Below, in pieces: positions 18,440 through 27,031 of a stretch of 64,000 bases of DNA (position 1 is its first letter; the number at the start of each line of letters is the position of its first letter). Source of the stretch: CAYZTD01 sp964638155 (lineage in GTDB: Archaea > Thermoplasmatota > E2 > DHVEG-1); assembly GCA_964638155.1 (NCBI GenBank), contig CAZWYI010000008.1, positions 1 through 64,000 of the forward strand, in the 5' to 3' direction. The notes beneath the pieces were generated by a model. That model was not told where the DNA came from. It saw only the letters and a list, made by a program, of their open reading frames with translations, and made no database searches. Made by a program: the position numbers and the translations under genes.

Positions 18440-19822
18440 TTATTTCTTCCTCTTTAATTTCATATCAAGTATGTCACAGACAATGGTATCTGCTTCAAGT
18501 GTAGGTGCAATAGGTGGAGCATAAGCTGTTTCAAGTTTTTTGAAATCATTAACCCTAAGCCCGCCTAGAATTGCAGCAGCATATGTATTTACTCTTTTTG
18601 CTGCTTTATCTCCAATTGCTTGCATGCTTACTATTTTTTCATTTTCAGTATCTGCTTTGACTTTGATTGTAATTGGTTTTCCACCAGGAAAATATTCAGG
18701 CAATGATTCGCCATTATATTTGGAACTAATTATTTTGTCTTTATCTACTAAATTTTCACATGCACCAACCGATGCTACTTCTATATCAAAAAAATCTGAT
18801 GTACATGTATTTAGAAACCCGTGAAATAACTTATATTCCCCACCAGATGAGTTTATTCCTGCAGAGATACCCTGCCTTACCACTATACTACCAAGTCCAA
18901 TACATATTTTCTTTTTTGAAACATAATCATAGTATTCAGTGCAATCTCCAACTGCATAGACATCTTCAATACTTGTCTGTGATTTTTTATCAACTATTAT
19001 TCCCCCGGTCTTGCCAATCTTACAACCTATGCTTTCAGCAAGATTTGTATTTGCTTTGGTACCTGTTGCGATAATTAAAAGATCTGTATCTATTTTCTTT
19101 TCTTCATCTGTTTTTTTATTTTTTATTAAAACAGATTTTATTTTACCGTTTTCTTTTTTTATTTCAGAGGCAAGATGATCAGTATAAATATCAACTTCTT
19201 CAGGGATCTTTTTTGCAACCATTTTTGCCATATCTGAATCAAATATATTTGCAAGAATATTTGGAAGCGCCTCAACTATTGTTATATTCATACCCATTTT
19301 GTATAAATTATCAGCCATCTCAAGGCCAATAAAACCAGCACCAACAATTGTAGCATTCCTTTTTTCTTTAACATAAGATTTAATTTTTTTAGCATCATCA
19401 ATTGTTCTTAAAACACTAACTCCATCAATTAGTTCATTACCTTCTTTTAAGTTTTTAATTGGAGGAATAGAAGGTATTGCACCAGTACAAATTATTAATG
19501 AATCATATTCTTTTTTTATTTCTCTATCTTTATTTTCTGCTATTACAATTTTTTTTTCTTTATCGATTTTTTTTACTTTTGTATTTAAAAATAAATCAAT
19601 TTTTGATTTTTTAAAAAAATCTTCATCAAACTCTATTAGATCTTTAAAATTTGGTATTTCACCTGATATTGCATATGGTAGCCCACACTTTGAATATTCA
19701 GGATATTTATCTTTTTCAAATATAGTTATACTTGCTTTTCTATTATTTTTTCTTGCAAATTGAGCAGCAGTAGCTCCCCCTGCCCCACATCCTATGATTA
19801 CAATCTTTTTAGCTTCAGTCAA
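18440..19822 (-). CDS. FAD-dependent CoA-disulfide reductase / NADH oxidase-like enzyme
   Basis: This 460-aa class of flavoenzyme reduces CoA disulfide, persulfide or oxygen with NAD(P)H. Domains: FAD Rossmann IIGCGAGGATAA (about residues 9-20), a single redox Cys46 in SKCGLPYAISG, NAD Rossmann VGAGFIGLEMAD, FAD-binding YAVGDCTEYYD, and a C-terminal dimerisation domain. The single active Cys places it with CoADR/Nox/NPSR enzymes rather than glutathione reductases; the acceptor cannot be decided. It lies 13 bases upstream of mre11 on the same strand. Confidence 0.86.
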   Translation of the reverse strand: MTEAKKIVIIGCGAGGATAAQFARKNNRKASITIFEKDKYPEYSKCGLPYAISGEIPNFKDLIEFDEDFFKKSKIDLFLNTKVKKIDKEKKIVIAENKDREIKKEYDSLIICTGAIPSIPPIKNLKEGNELIDGVSVLRTIDDAKKIKSYVKEKRNATIVGAGFIGLEMADNLYKMGMNITIVEALPNILANIFDSDMAKMVAKKIPEEVDIYTDHLASEIKKENGKIKSVLIKNKKTDEEKKIDTDLLIIATGTKANTNLAESIGCKIGKTGGIIVDKKSQTSIEDVYAVGDCTEYYDYVSKKKICIGLGSIVVRQGISAGINSSGGEYKLFHGFLNTCTSDFFDIEVASVGACENLVDKDKIISSKYNGESLPEYFPGGKPITIKVKADTENEKIVSMQAIGDKAAKRVNTYAAAILGGLRVNDFKKLETAYAPPIAPTLEADTIVCDILDMKLKRKK

Positions 19823-20029
19823 AACTTACCCCCTCCGTCCTAAATATATAAGTTCATTTAATGTTTTTCTTTTCTTGCAGCGATAAATGAAAAAATAATA
19901 GAATGATAATTATAAAATAGATTATTCTAGTTGTCCATATTGTAAAATTACCTTGTAACTAATTTTATCAAAATATATTTCATATTTTATATTTATTTTT
20001 TCTCTTAAAAAAGAAAAGAAAAGTTTGTT

Positions 20030-21514
20030 TTAATGCCATTCGTTTTCAAAAGCGAAGTAATTAATTCTAGACCAATCATCAATATCAGGTTCTTGTCTTG
20101 AACCATCTGAGTAATCAACTATTTGAAACATCCATGCATAGTTCATACAGCTTTTATAAGGTCTATTTTTCCAGTATCCTGGTTGCCATGGGTATTTACT
20201 AAAGTCATCATGTCCGGGAATAGGATTAAAAGCAAAAGTATGGCCAAGTTCATGCATATAGGCACTACCATAAACGATGTCTCTATCAAGCATATGTTTA
20301 AATTGGTTATATTTGTCTTCCATTCCCTTGCTTGCTATTTGAAATGCATTTGATCTAAACATATATCCCGGTATATCTTCATAATATATGACTAGCCCAT
20401 AATGAAATACTCCGCGTCTCCAGTTATCTTCATCACCATGTAAAAAATATTCATAATAAATTTTACTTAAGTCTCTTCGACCAATGTCATCATCAAATGG
20501 GATTATTTCATAACCACCCATCTCACCCATATCTAAATGATAGACTATGTTTTGTCTATCAAATGCTGTTTTTATGAGTTCTTTTGCATTAACAGGAAAA
20601 TAGACTTTTTCTCCATTTGGTCCATCTCCCATTTTATCCATTTCAACAAAAACATCTTTTCTGTATGGATCTGAGTACCATTCTGATGTAAGATATTCTT
20701 CATAGTTGTTTATGCTATCCTGATCTGGATCAATCTCTTTATGATTATCATATTCAAAAGGATTGTATCCCCATTTCAATTCCCATTCTACAGGTATTAA
20801 ATCTTTATCAGGATCACCTGTGTTTTTTTGCTTAGGATCTGTATTATAAATATTTACTTCAGACCAATATGTAATTCCATCGCCATCGTAGTCGTTTTGG
20901 AAAATATTAAACCATAATTCACAGTCTCTATCCTTTTCGTATATCGTTCCATCAACACAACCGCATAATCTACCATAACCACTTGAATCGTCTAGTTGAT
21001 CATCTCCAGTCCAACATCCTGTTTTAATACTATATGTTATCTCTGCAACATATTTGTCAGTGGATCCTTCAAAATCTCCACTTATATCACATAAAACATC
21101 TTCTTTACCGCTCATGGAGTTCCATAATTGGATTTTTATATTTACATATTCTTGTTCATCATCTACATCTAATGTTGCACTAAAATCAGGATTATATATG
21201 TATCTTTTATTATTATATATCTCACTTGTAAATTCTTCACCGTTAATTATAATTTTTAAATATAAATTGGTATTTTCATTGTCATATGATTGTGTTTCAA
21301 AAAATTTGTTAAACAAGTTGAAAGCTATGTTTTTTAGTTTAATTTCTGGTTCTTCATATTCTAAATAGCGTATAGCCTGTATATCCACTGTGATAGCTGT
21401 ATCAACTAATGGATCAAAATCATCATTGTTGTTAGTTTTGATTATAGTGGAACTAACGGTATAACTAACAATTAGTAATATCCCAATAATTAAACAAAAT
21501 AACCTCTTACCCAT
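20030..21514 (-). CDS. Secreted metzincin-like zinc metalloprotease
   Basis: The 494-aa protein has a signal peptide (RLFCLIIGILLIVSYTVSS) and a beta-rich N-terminal domain. Asp-rich calcium-type repeats follow (YDGDGITYWSEVN, DKDLIPVEWEL, DQDSINNYEEY; about residues 215-280), then the protease domain. The zinc site is HELGHTFAFNPIPGH, with His421, Glu422, His425 and His435. CMNYAW downstream looks like the Met-turn of metzincins. I chose the ATG at 21514, which has an AGAGGTG ribosome-binding site; an upstream GTG overlaps that site. Spacing between the second and third His is longer than the classical HExxHxxGxxH. Confidence 0.8.
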   Translation of the reverse strand: MGKRLFCLIIGILLIVSYTVSSTIIKTNNNDDFDPLVDTAITVDIQAIRYLEYEEPEIKLKNIAFNLFNKFFETQSYDNENTNLYLKIIINGEEFTSEIYNNKRYIYNPDFSATLDVDDEQEYVNIKIQLWNSMSGKEDVLCDISGDFEGSTDKYVAEITYSIKTGCWTGDDQLDDSSGYGRLCGCVDGTIYEKDRDCELWFNIFQNDYDGDGITYWSEVNIYNTDPKQKNTGDPDKDLIPVEWELKWGYNPFEYDNHKEIDPDQDSINNYEEYLTSEWYSDPYRKDVFVEMDKMGDGPNGEKVYFPVNAKELIKTAFDRQNIVYHLDMGEMGGYEIIPFDDDIGRRDLSKIYYEYFLHGDEDNWRRGVFHYGLVIYYEDIPGYMFRSNAFQIASKGMEDKYNQFKHMLDRDIVYGSAYMHELGHTFAFNPIPGHDDFSKYPWQPGYWKNRPYKSCMNYAWMFQIVDYSDGSRQEPDIDDWSRINYFAFENEWH

Positions 21515-21606
21515 AATTAACACCTCTAAATTTATTTCATTACACTATTTAGTATATATAAAATTTTGCTCAAAACTTGAGATTTCAAAAAGTTAAATAT
21601 ATATCC

Positions 21607-23505
21607 TTATTTTTTAAAAACCATATATGTTAAAAAAACTATAGGAATTAAACTTAGAAAATATATTGGAGAAAAAGAAGCTTTAATACCTTTATTTGGT
21701 CTTGTTTCAATGTTTACCATCTTAAGTTGTAATAGATTATTACAATCATAAAATGATTTTTGTATTAAACTAAATCCTTTTTCGTAGTTATCATTTTCCA
21801 AAAAATTCTTTCCAGTATTGTAATCGTCTATTATTGAATTAATATTTTTCCCTAATGACTCAGCCATATCTATTCTTGTCTTTACAATATCTAACGCGAT
21901 ATCTATTATTTCTTCAACAAAATATTCGTGGTTATCTAATTTAGATAATTCTATTACATTTTCTTTCATTTTTTTAAGAGAAAAAGAATAATTATCCTCC
22001 CAAATATTTGAAATTAGCTTTTCTATTTGTTTTTTATTAGAGTATTCATCTAATGTATACCACATTTTTTGGGTTAAAAAACCTTGTTTTTGCATTCCAT
22101 TATCGCTTAATGTAAAAAAATTTGAAATGTTTTCTTTGTCTTCGTTTACTATTATTTCTTTTAGATAATCTGTTTCATTTAAAAAAACCTGTTCAGTTTT
22201 TTCAAAAAATTTTGATAAATAACCATGACCATAGAAATTTAGTAAATCTAGTGATAACTCTGCTACTTCTCCTGTTTCATAAGGATCATAGATTTCAGTA
22301 TCACATATATGTATAGGTACATATATTGATGAGCAGGCATGATTTGGTGAAAACCATCCCTCACTTAGAACATCATACTCTTTTTTTGGGATTTTATATA
22401 TCATTGACCCTTCATAATTATATGCAGGATTTTCACCACACATGCTTCTCAGCCCATCTAGATCACTACTGTGAAGTCTAGACCATTTTATCATATCTGA
22501 AACATCTATTGATCCAACCTCTTTTTGAATTATTTCATTCATTCTGTCTTCCCATGCTTTGTATTCATAACTAACTTTTACATCTGCTTTGTTGTTATTG
22601 ATACTATTTAGTTCAATATAATAAAAACCAACTTTTTTGCCTTCACCAATATTTATCCTTGTTAAAGAATTAAGTTTTATTTGTCGCCCTACAATATTTC
22701 CTTTGCTAAAAGAAATTGGTATCTGTTTAACTTCGATATAATCATGACCTACATTCATAACTCTTAAGCCAAATATGCTTCCAAAGCCAAGGCGTATTGC
22801 TCTTTTTTCTCTAATCGTTCCTTCGAACTCTTTATCAAAAGATTTTGCAATCGATCTATAGATAAAACTTTTTTTCCATAGTTCTTTTGCATAGTTTGTC
22901 ATTACCACAAAATCATCTACTTTTTTTGTTTTGTGGTGAATGACATCTGCTTCTATGACATATCCTTCATCTGGCCCTACAACAAAAAGATTCTCAGGTA
23001 CACCTGTTGCATGGTATTTATCTACCGCATCCTCTGTCAGTAACGATACTGCTTCTTTTTCGTTATCAGCTGTTTGGCATGCATAACGTATCCAATCAAA
23101 ATCATCCCATGCATTTTGTGTAGGGTTCTTCCAGTTTGTTATTGTATCTGCATCGCCAAAAGCTAGTCCTGCATCTGTAAAACACATTCCAGGTTTTACA
23201 ATATTTGGTATCACATCACCACTAGATACAACTCCAATTATTTTGTGTTTTACTTCAAAATTCATTTCTTTTCCAGTCCAAGGATGTCTATATGTATAGG
23301 TATATCCTTTTGGAACAATTGTTAAAACCTGATAATCTGGTCTGCTTGGATCACGTACTTTTAATAAAAGGTTAAAATCCCCATCTGTTGCATCACCGCA
23401 TGCTATAATATCTTTGCATGCCTGGGTTGAATTAGGTACAATAATTATGAAGCATAAAAAAAATAGAATTGTGTATAAAACTGGTTTTTTATTCTTAATA
23501 TTCAT
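21607..23505 (-). CDS. Exported C69-like Ntn hydrolase with C-terminal anchor
   Basis: The 632-aa protein has a signal peptide ending TQA just before CKDIIACGDATDGDFNLL. In C69/Ntn hydrolases the nucleophile Cys becomes the N-terminal residue, and the C-x5-C-G-x2-A-T-x-D-G pattern resembles that family start. Blocks such as GLAFGDAD, WDDFDWIRYACQTA, NLFVVGPDEGYVIEADV and VVMTNYA fit the four-layer Ntn fold. A hydrophobic segment at the C-terminus (FLSLIPIVFLTYMVFKK) anchors it. Likely a surface amidase or dipeptidase; substrate unknown. Confidence 0.72.
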   Translation of the reverse strand: MNIKNKKPVLYTILFFLCFIIIVPNSTQACKDIIACGDATDGDFNLLLKVRDPSRPDYQVLTIVPKGYTYTYRHPWTGKEMNFEVKHKIIGVVSSGDVIPNIVKPGMCFTDAGLAFGDADTITNWKNPTQNAWDDFDWIRYACQTADNEKEAVSLLTEDAVDKYHATGVPENLFVVGPDEGYVIEADVIHHKTKKVDDFVVMTNYAKELWKKSFIYRSIAKSFDKEFEGTIREKRAIRLGFGSIFGLRVMNVGHDYIEVKQIPISFSKGNIVGRQIKLNSLTRINIGEGKKVGFYYIELNSINNNKADVKVSYEYKAWEDRMNEIIQKEVGSIDVSDMIKWSRLHSSDLDGLRSMCGENPAYNYEGSMIYKIPKKEYDVLSEGWFSPNHACSSIYVPIHICDTEIYDPYETGEVAELSLDLLNFYGHGYLSKFFEKTEQVFLNETDYLKEIIVNEDKENISNFFTLSDNGMQKQGFLTQKMWYTLDEYSNKKQIEKLISNIWEDNYSFSLKKMKENVIELSKLDNHEYFVEEIIDIALDIVKTRIDMAESLGKNINSIIDDYNTGKNFLENDNYEKGFSLIQKSFYDCNNLLQLKMVNIETRPNKGIKASFSPIYFLSLIPIVFLTYMVFKK

Positions 23506-23576
23506 TTGATGTAAAAATAGCAGTTATAACTTATAAATATTTTCTATCAAATTTTTAAAATATTAAAAAAAGATAT

Positions 23577-24533
23577 TTATTCTTTTTTATCTTTTTTTTC
23601 TTTTGTGGATTTCTTTTTTGTTTTGCTTGTCTTTTTCTTTGATTTTGATTTTTTAGTTTTTTTCTTTTTTGTTGAGCTTGATTTTTTTTCTTTTGATTCT
23701 GTTTCTTCTTTTTTGGGTTTTTCTTTCTTTGTTTCCTTTGGTTTATCTTTTTCTTCAGTTTTTTCTTTTGCTTCTTGCTCTATTTTTTCTGTCTCTTCTT
23801 TTTTTGGTTCTTCCTTTGTTTCTTCATCTTTCTTTTCTTCTTTTTTTGTTTTTTTGTCTTCTTTTTCCTTTGATTCTTCAGGTTTTTCTTTTTTCTCTTC
23901 TGTCTCTTTTTTTTCTGATTCTTCTTTTATTTTTCTAGTAGGCTCTGATATAAGTTCTGTTTTAAAAATTTCTACTCTTTTTACGGGATAGAGTTTTTTA
24001 CAATTTTTGTAAATATCGCTACCCATTTTTCCATCGACAATGTTTTTTACAAATTCATTTAAGGTATTTGTTTTTGCTTGTTTTAAAATAGTACTTTTCA
24101 TTGATTCTCTAACTACTCTTTTTTGAGAATTTTGTATTCTTTTATCAGTTGTCGCAAATGGTTTTACTCTAATTTTTGCACCATCACGTGTGGTTACATC
24201 ATATACTCCTTCGATTTTTGATCTTCTTCGCCTTATCATTCTTCTTAAGTAATCAGATGTCAATGAATGCCCTACAAAATGTGTATGGGCGTTTGAGTCT
24301 TCAATTTCATCTATTTTAAAATATAATAGGATATGTGATTTTCTAAAATCATTTGTTAAATCCTGCATAGTTACTTGTGTAACTCTATCTATTAATGAAT
24401 CTGGATTATTTGCTAGAGTTTGAGCTATTGTCACATTATCAAAAGATGCAGGGGCAAGTACATCAAACCATTTTTTTGCTTTCCATCTATCTTTTACTTT
24501 TCTTGCTTGTGCACGACTTCTTGCTTTTGCCAT
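23577..24533 (-). CDS. rps3ae: Ribosomal protein S3ae with a ~120-residue Lys/Glu tail
   Basis: Residues 1 to about 195 are a normal archaeal S3ae (KDRWKAKKWFDVLAP, HFVGHSLTSDYLRRMIRRR, FATTDKRIQNSQKR). A further ~120 residues follow, almost entirely Lys, Glu, Thr, Ser, Asp and Pro: first mixed charge, then an all-basic end of KKK, TKK and SKK units. Archaeal S3ae normally stops near 195-205 aa. I chose the ATG at 24533, preceded by GTGGT; an upstream GTG gives three extra residues. The tail is in one frame with no stop. Confidence 0.9.
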   Translation of the reverse strand: MAKARSRAQARKVKDRWKAKKWFDVLAPASFDNVTIAQTLANNPDSLIDRVTQVTMQDLTNDFRKSHILLYFKIDEIEDSNAHTHFVGHSLTSDYLRRMIRRRRSKIEGVYDVTTRDGAKIRVKPFATTDKRIQNSQKRVVRESMKSTILKQAKTNTLNEFVKNIVDGKMGSDIYKNCKKLYPVKRVEIFKTELISEPTRKIKEESEKKETEEKKEKPEESKEKEDKKTKKEEKKDEETKEEPKKEETEKIEQEAKEKTEEKDKPKETKKEKPKKEETESKEKKSSSTKKKKTKKSKSKKKTSKTKKKSTKEKKDKKE

Positions 24534-24620
24534 TTTTACCACTTACTAATTATTAGTTATATCAAATCGGTTTTTTGGGTAATACACTACTTATACTTAA
24601 ATTATGCTGAAGCATTATAT

Positions 24621-25418
24621 CTAAAAAGCATCTCTTATTTTTAGGTTTTTATTACGCCCAATATCAAAAATATATTTTCTAATTTTTTCATAGAAAACAG
24701 ACTTTTCAAAAATTTTTTTATAAAAATTTGTTTTAAGATAGTTATTTAAGTTTATCTTATTAGTTATATTTTGTTTCATGTCTTTCCTTATATTAAATTT
24801 ATCAATCAAAATTTCTGAGATATTGTACGTTGAAAATATCTCAAATAATTCTTCCACATCTTTTTTAGTTACTGTAGGATATATAGGTCCAAAAAATACA
24901 CTAGTTTTTACATTTGTATTTGAAAATCTTTTCAAAGCATCAAGTCTATTTTGTATCGATGAAGAAAACGGTTCTAATAGTTTTCTTTCAGAATCATTTA
25001 GCGTTCCGATACTAAACATTACTTCAGCATTTGAAAACTTTGAAATTAAATCTATATCTCTAACTATTAAATTTGATTTAGTCTGTATACAAATTGGGAA
25101 ATTATAAATCAAAAGTTGTTCCAAACAGTATCTAGTAAGTCTATATTTTCTTTCAATTGGCTGATATGGATCAGTAACAGTCGAGATTCCTACTACTCCT
25201 TTTTCTTTTTTTCTAATTTCTTTTAATAAAACATTTGGAATGTTGGTTTTTGTTTTTACAAAACTACCCCAATTTCCTCTAGGAATTCTCATTACATTTG
25301 GAACATAACAATATGCACAATTATGCTGGCATCCAGTATAAGGATTTAATGAGTAATCCAGACCAGGTAGCCTTGATTTAGAAAGAGCTGTTTTACATTT
25401 TACTTCTGTTATTTTCAT
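24621..25418 (-). CDS. Radical SAM protein, SPL-like (COG1533) family
   Basis: The 265-aa protein carries the cluster motif C-x3-C-x2-C in TGCQHNCAYCYVPNVMR near residue 30. SAM-binding blocks follow, such as GISTVTDPYQPIERKYRLTR, a signature of the family related to spore photoproduct lyase. The reaction is unknown for archaeal members. It overlaps nreA by four bases (ATGA), so the two are co-translated. A link to DNA repair is an inference from that coupling. Confidence 0.85.
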   Translation of the reverse strand: MKITEVKCKTALSKSRLPGLDYSLNPYTGCQHNCAYCYVPNVMRIPRGNWGSFVKTKTNIPNVLLKEIRKKEKGVVGISTVTDPYQPIERKYRLTRYCLEQLLIYNFPICIQTKSNLIVRDIDLISKFSNAEVMFSIGTLNDSERKLLEPFSSSIQNRLDALKRFSNTNVKTSVFFGPIYPTVTKKDVEELFEIFSTYNISEILIDKFNIRKDMKQNITNKINLNNYLKTNFYKKIFEKSVFYEKIRKYIFDIGRNKNLKIRDAF

Positions 25419-26695
25419 TTAATAAAATCCTCAAGTCTTTTCTGATATAGTTTATTTTTTAGTACAGCACTATTTTTTATCCATCGATTTATTGGTATAT
25501 CCATTTCAGTTTTTAAAATATTTAAAGCTTTATCGAATGTTTCAAATTTTTTGTATGGTTCTTTTAATGCTTTTCTTACACTTTCACGTACATTCCAAAC
25601 ACCAACCGGCATAATATAACCAGGGTGTGCCTCTCTTAAAATTACTATACCTGCTTGTCTTCTTTCTTTGTTTAAAAGTTCATTTACTGCAAGCCTTGCT
25701 GCATAATAGCATCCGCCTATTTCAGCATAGTTTTTTCTTCCATCGTAGAATTCATAGCTATTGAAAATTGTAATCTTTTTTCCATATGGATTCCAGGTTG
25801 TATTTGGATACCATGCTTCAATTAGTTCATACTGCCATTCTGATGGAAACATAAAAATTATCCATCGGTTATCAAATTGATTTAGATGGTATATTCTAAA
25901 TTCATTTATCCAAGGGTAGGTTTTTGTTTTCTCTCGTAATTCTTTTCCAAGTGTTGAATCAACAGCTGTTATACTCCATCGAGTTGGAACAAACCTTCTA
26001 TATTTTTTTACTCCAAACGCACCAACACTAAACGCTCTATTTATTCTAGTGATACTTACTCCTTTGTTGTAGAGATCTACCACTGCATTTTTTGATTTTA
26101 AATCGGTGTCATAATATGCCTTTTCAACATTTTGCTCATATTTAGGATTAGTTATATCAAATTTTTTTATTGGTGCAGATGGACCATGAGGCTGCACCTC
26201 ATCATAGAAAGCGATTTTTCCATAAGGTTTTTTGTTAAAAATTGCTTCTGTGAACACACTGTTTTTTGAAATAGCTAGTTCTTTTGTGTACTCTACTATT
26301 TTGTTGGTGCTTTCTACATCATAGATGTCTACTGTGTGTTTACCTCGAATAAGCATTGTTCTAAAATCAACGATTTCATCTATTGTTTTATCAAGCCATG
26401 ATTCTGGTGTATCTATTTCTGAGGTATCTCCCATAACAGGTGGTATCATAGGGCCTATTGATACCTTTGGATAGCCTACTCTTCCTATAAATACACTCGG
26501 AGGAGAAGAACCTCCTATTTTTAGAGAGTTGATTTTCTTTTTATATTTGTTTTTTGAGTAGTATTTTAAAATAACTGGGCATCTAGATTTTCCACAGAGT
26601 AATTTTGTTCCTCTACATAGAGCACATAAGCTATTAGTATTTGTTTCAATATTGTTGAAAAATTTATTTTGGTAAGTATCTATTTGTCTCAACAA
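25415..26695 (-). CDS. nreA: Nre family DNA-repair protein (NreA)
   Basis: The 426-aa archaeal Nre protein has an N-terminal Cys-rich motif (CALCRGTKLLCGKSRCP, about residues 24-40), then RVGYPKVSIGPM and the conserved GGCYYAARLAVNELL and REAHPGYIMPVGVWNVRE. The extreme C-terminus is QKRLEDFIK, which fits a PCNA-interacting box (Q-x2-[LI]-x2-F-[FI]); Nre proteins are known to bind PCNA this way and to act in DNA damage tolerance. It is the first gene before the radical SAM gene. A 20-bp palindrome lies 96 bp upstream. Confidence 0.92.
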   Translation of the reverse strand: MLRQIDTYQNKFFNNIETNTNSLCALCRGTKLLCGKSRCPVILKYYSKNKYKKKINSLKIGGSSPPSVFIGRVGYPKVSIGPMIPPVMGDTSEIDTPESWLDKTIDEIVDFRTMLIRGKHTVDIYDVESTNKIVEYTKELAISKNSVFTEAIFNKKPYGKIAFYDEVQPHGPSAPIKKFDITNPKYEQNVEKAYYDTDLKSKNAVVDLYNKGVSITRINRAFSVGAFGVKKYRRFVPTRWSITAVDSTLGKELREKTKTYPWINEFRIYHLNQFDNRWIIFMFPSEWQYELIEAWYPNTTWNPYGKKITIFNSYEFYDGRKNYAEIGGCYYAARLAVNELLNKERRQAGIVILREAHPGYIMPVGVWNVRESVRKALKEPYKKFETFDKALNILKTEMDIPINRWIKNSAVLKNKLYQKRLEDFIK

Positions 26696-27031
26696 AGTTA
26701 TGATTATAGTTTTTGTTTTATAAAATTTATCCCGGGTTTATTAAAAGTAATGTGTAAAATTGTTAATTAGTTAAGTGTAAATTATTTATTTTTGTTATTA
26801 TAGTAACAAAACATATGTTATATTAAATTTAATTTGTGAAAATGTTATTATTATAAAGTTCTGTTATTCTATAAACGGCATTTATTTATATATAAAAAGC
26901 CTGATTATATACCGCATGAGAAAAGCAAAGTCTTTAAAAACAGATTCTGATTAACAATCGTTAAAAATAAACAGAATTGTAACAGAAGATTTATATATAA
27001 TATAAAATAGAAATAAATAAAAGGTAATATA
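26696..27031. other. 336-bp divergent intergenic region
   Basis: No gene seen. It holds the palindrome at 26791-26810 and a looser inverted repeat TTAAC-AATC-GTTAA at about 26951-26964. A TATA-like stretch TTTATATATAA at 26990-27000 and an AAGG ribosome-binding site at about 27021 serve the gene at 27032. Confidence 0.6.
26791..26810. promoter_or_regulatory. Second identical 20-bp palindrome TTTGTTA-N6-TAACAAA
   Basis: All 20 bases, including the TTATAG spacer, match 954-973. It lies 96 bp from the nreA start and 222 bp from the giant C25-like gene, so either could be the target. The shared C25 context favours the peptidase gene; the spacing resembles site 1 better on the nreA side. Confidence 0.6.

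Noticed and set aside
23605..23991. Long Phe/Ser-rich open frames on the plus strand opposite S3ae
   Set aside because: They are the reverse complement of the Lys/Glu-rich tail; the amino-acid content is a mirror of AAA/GAA codons and has no start signal.
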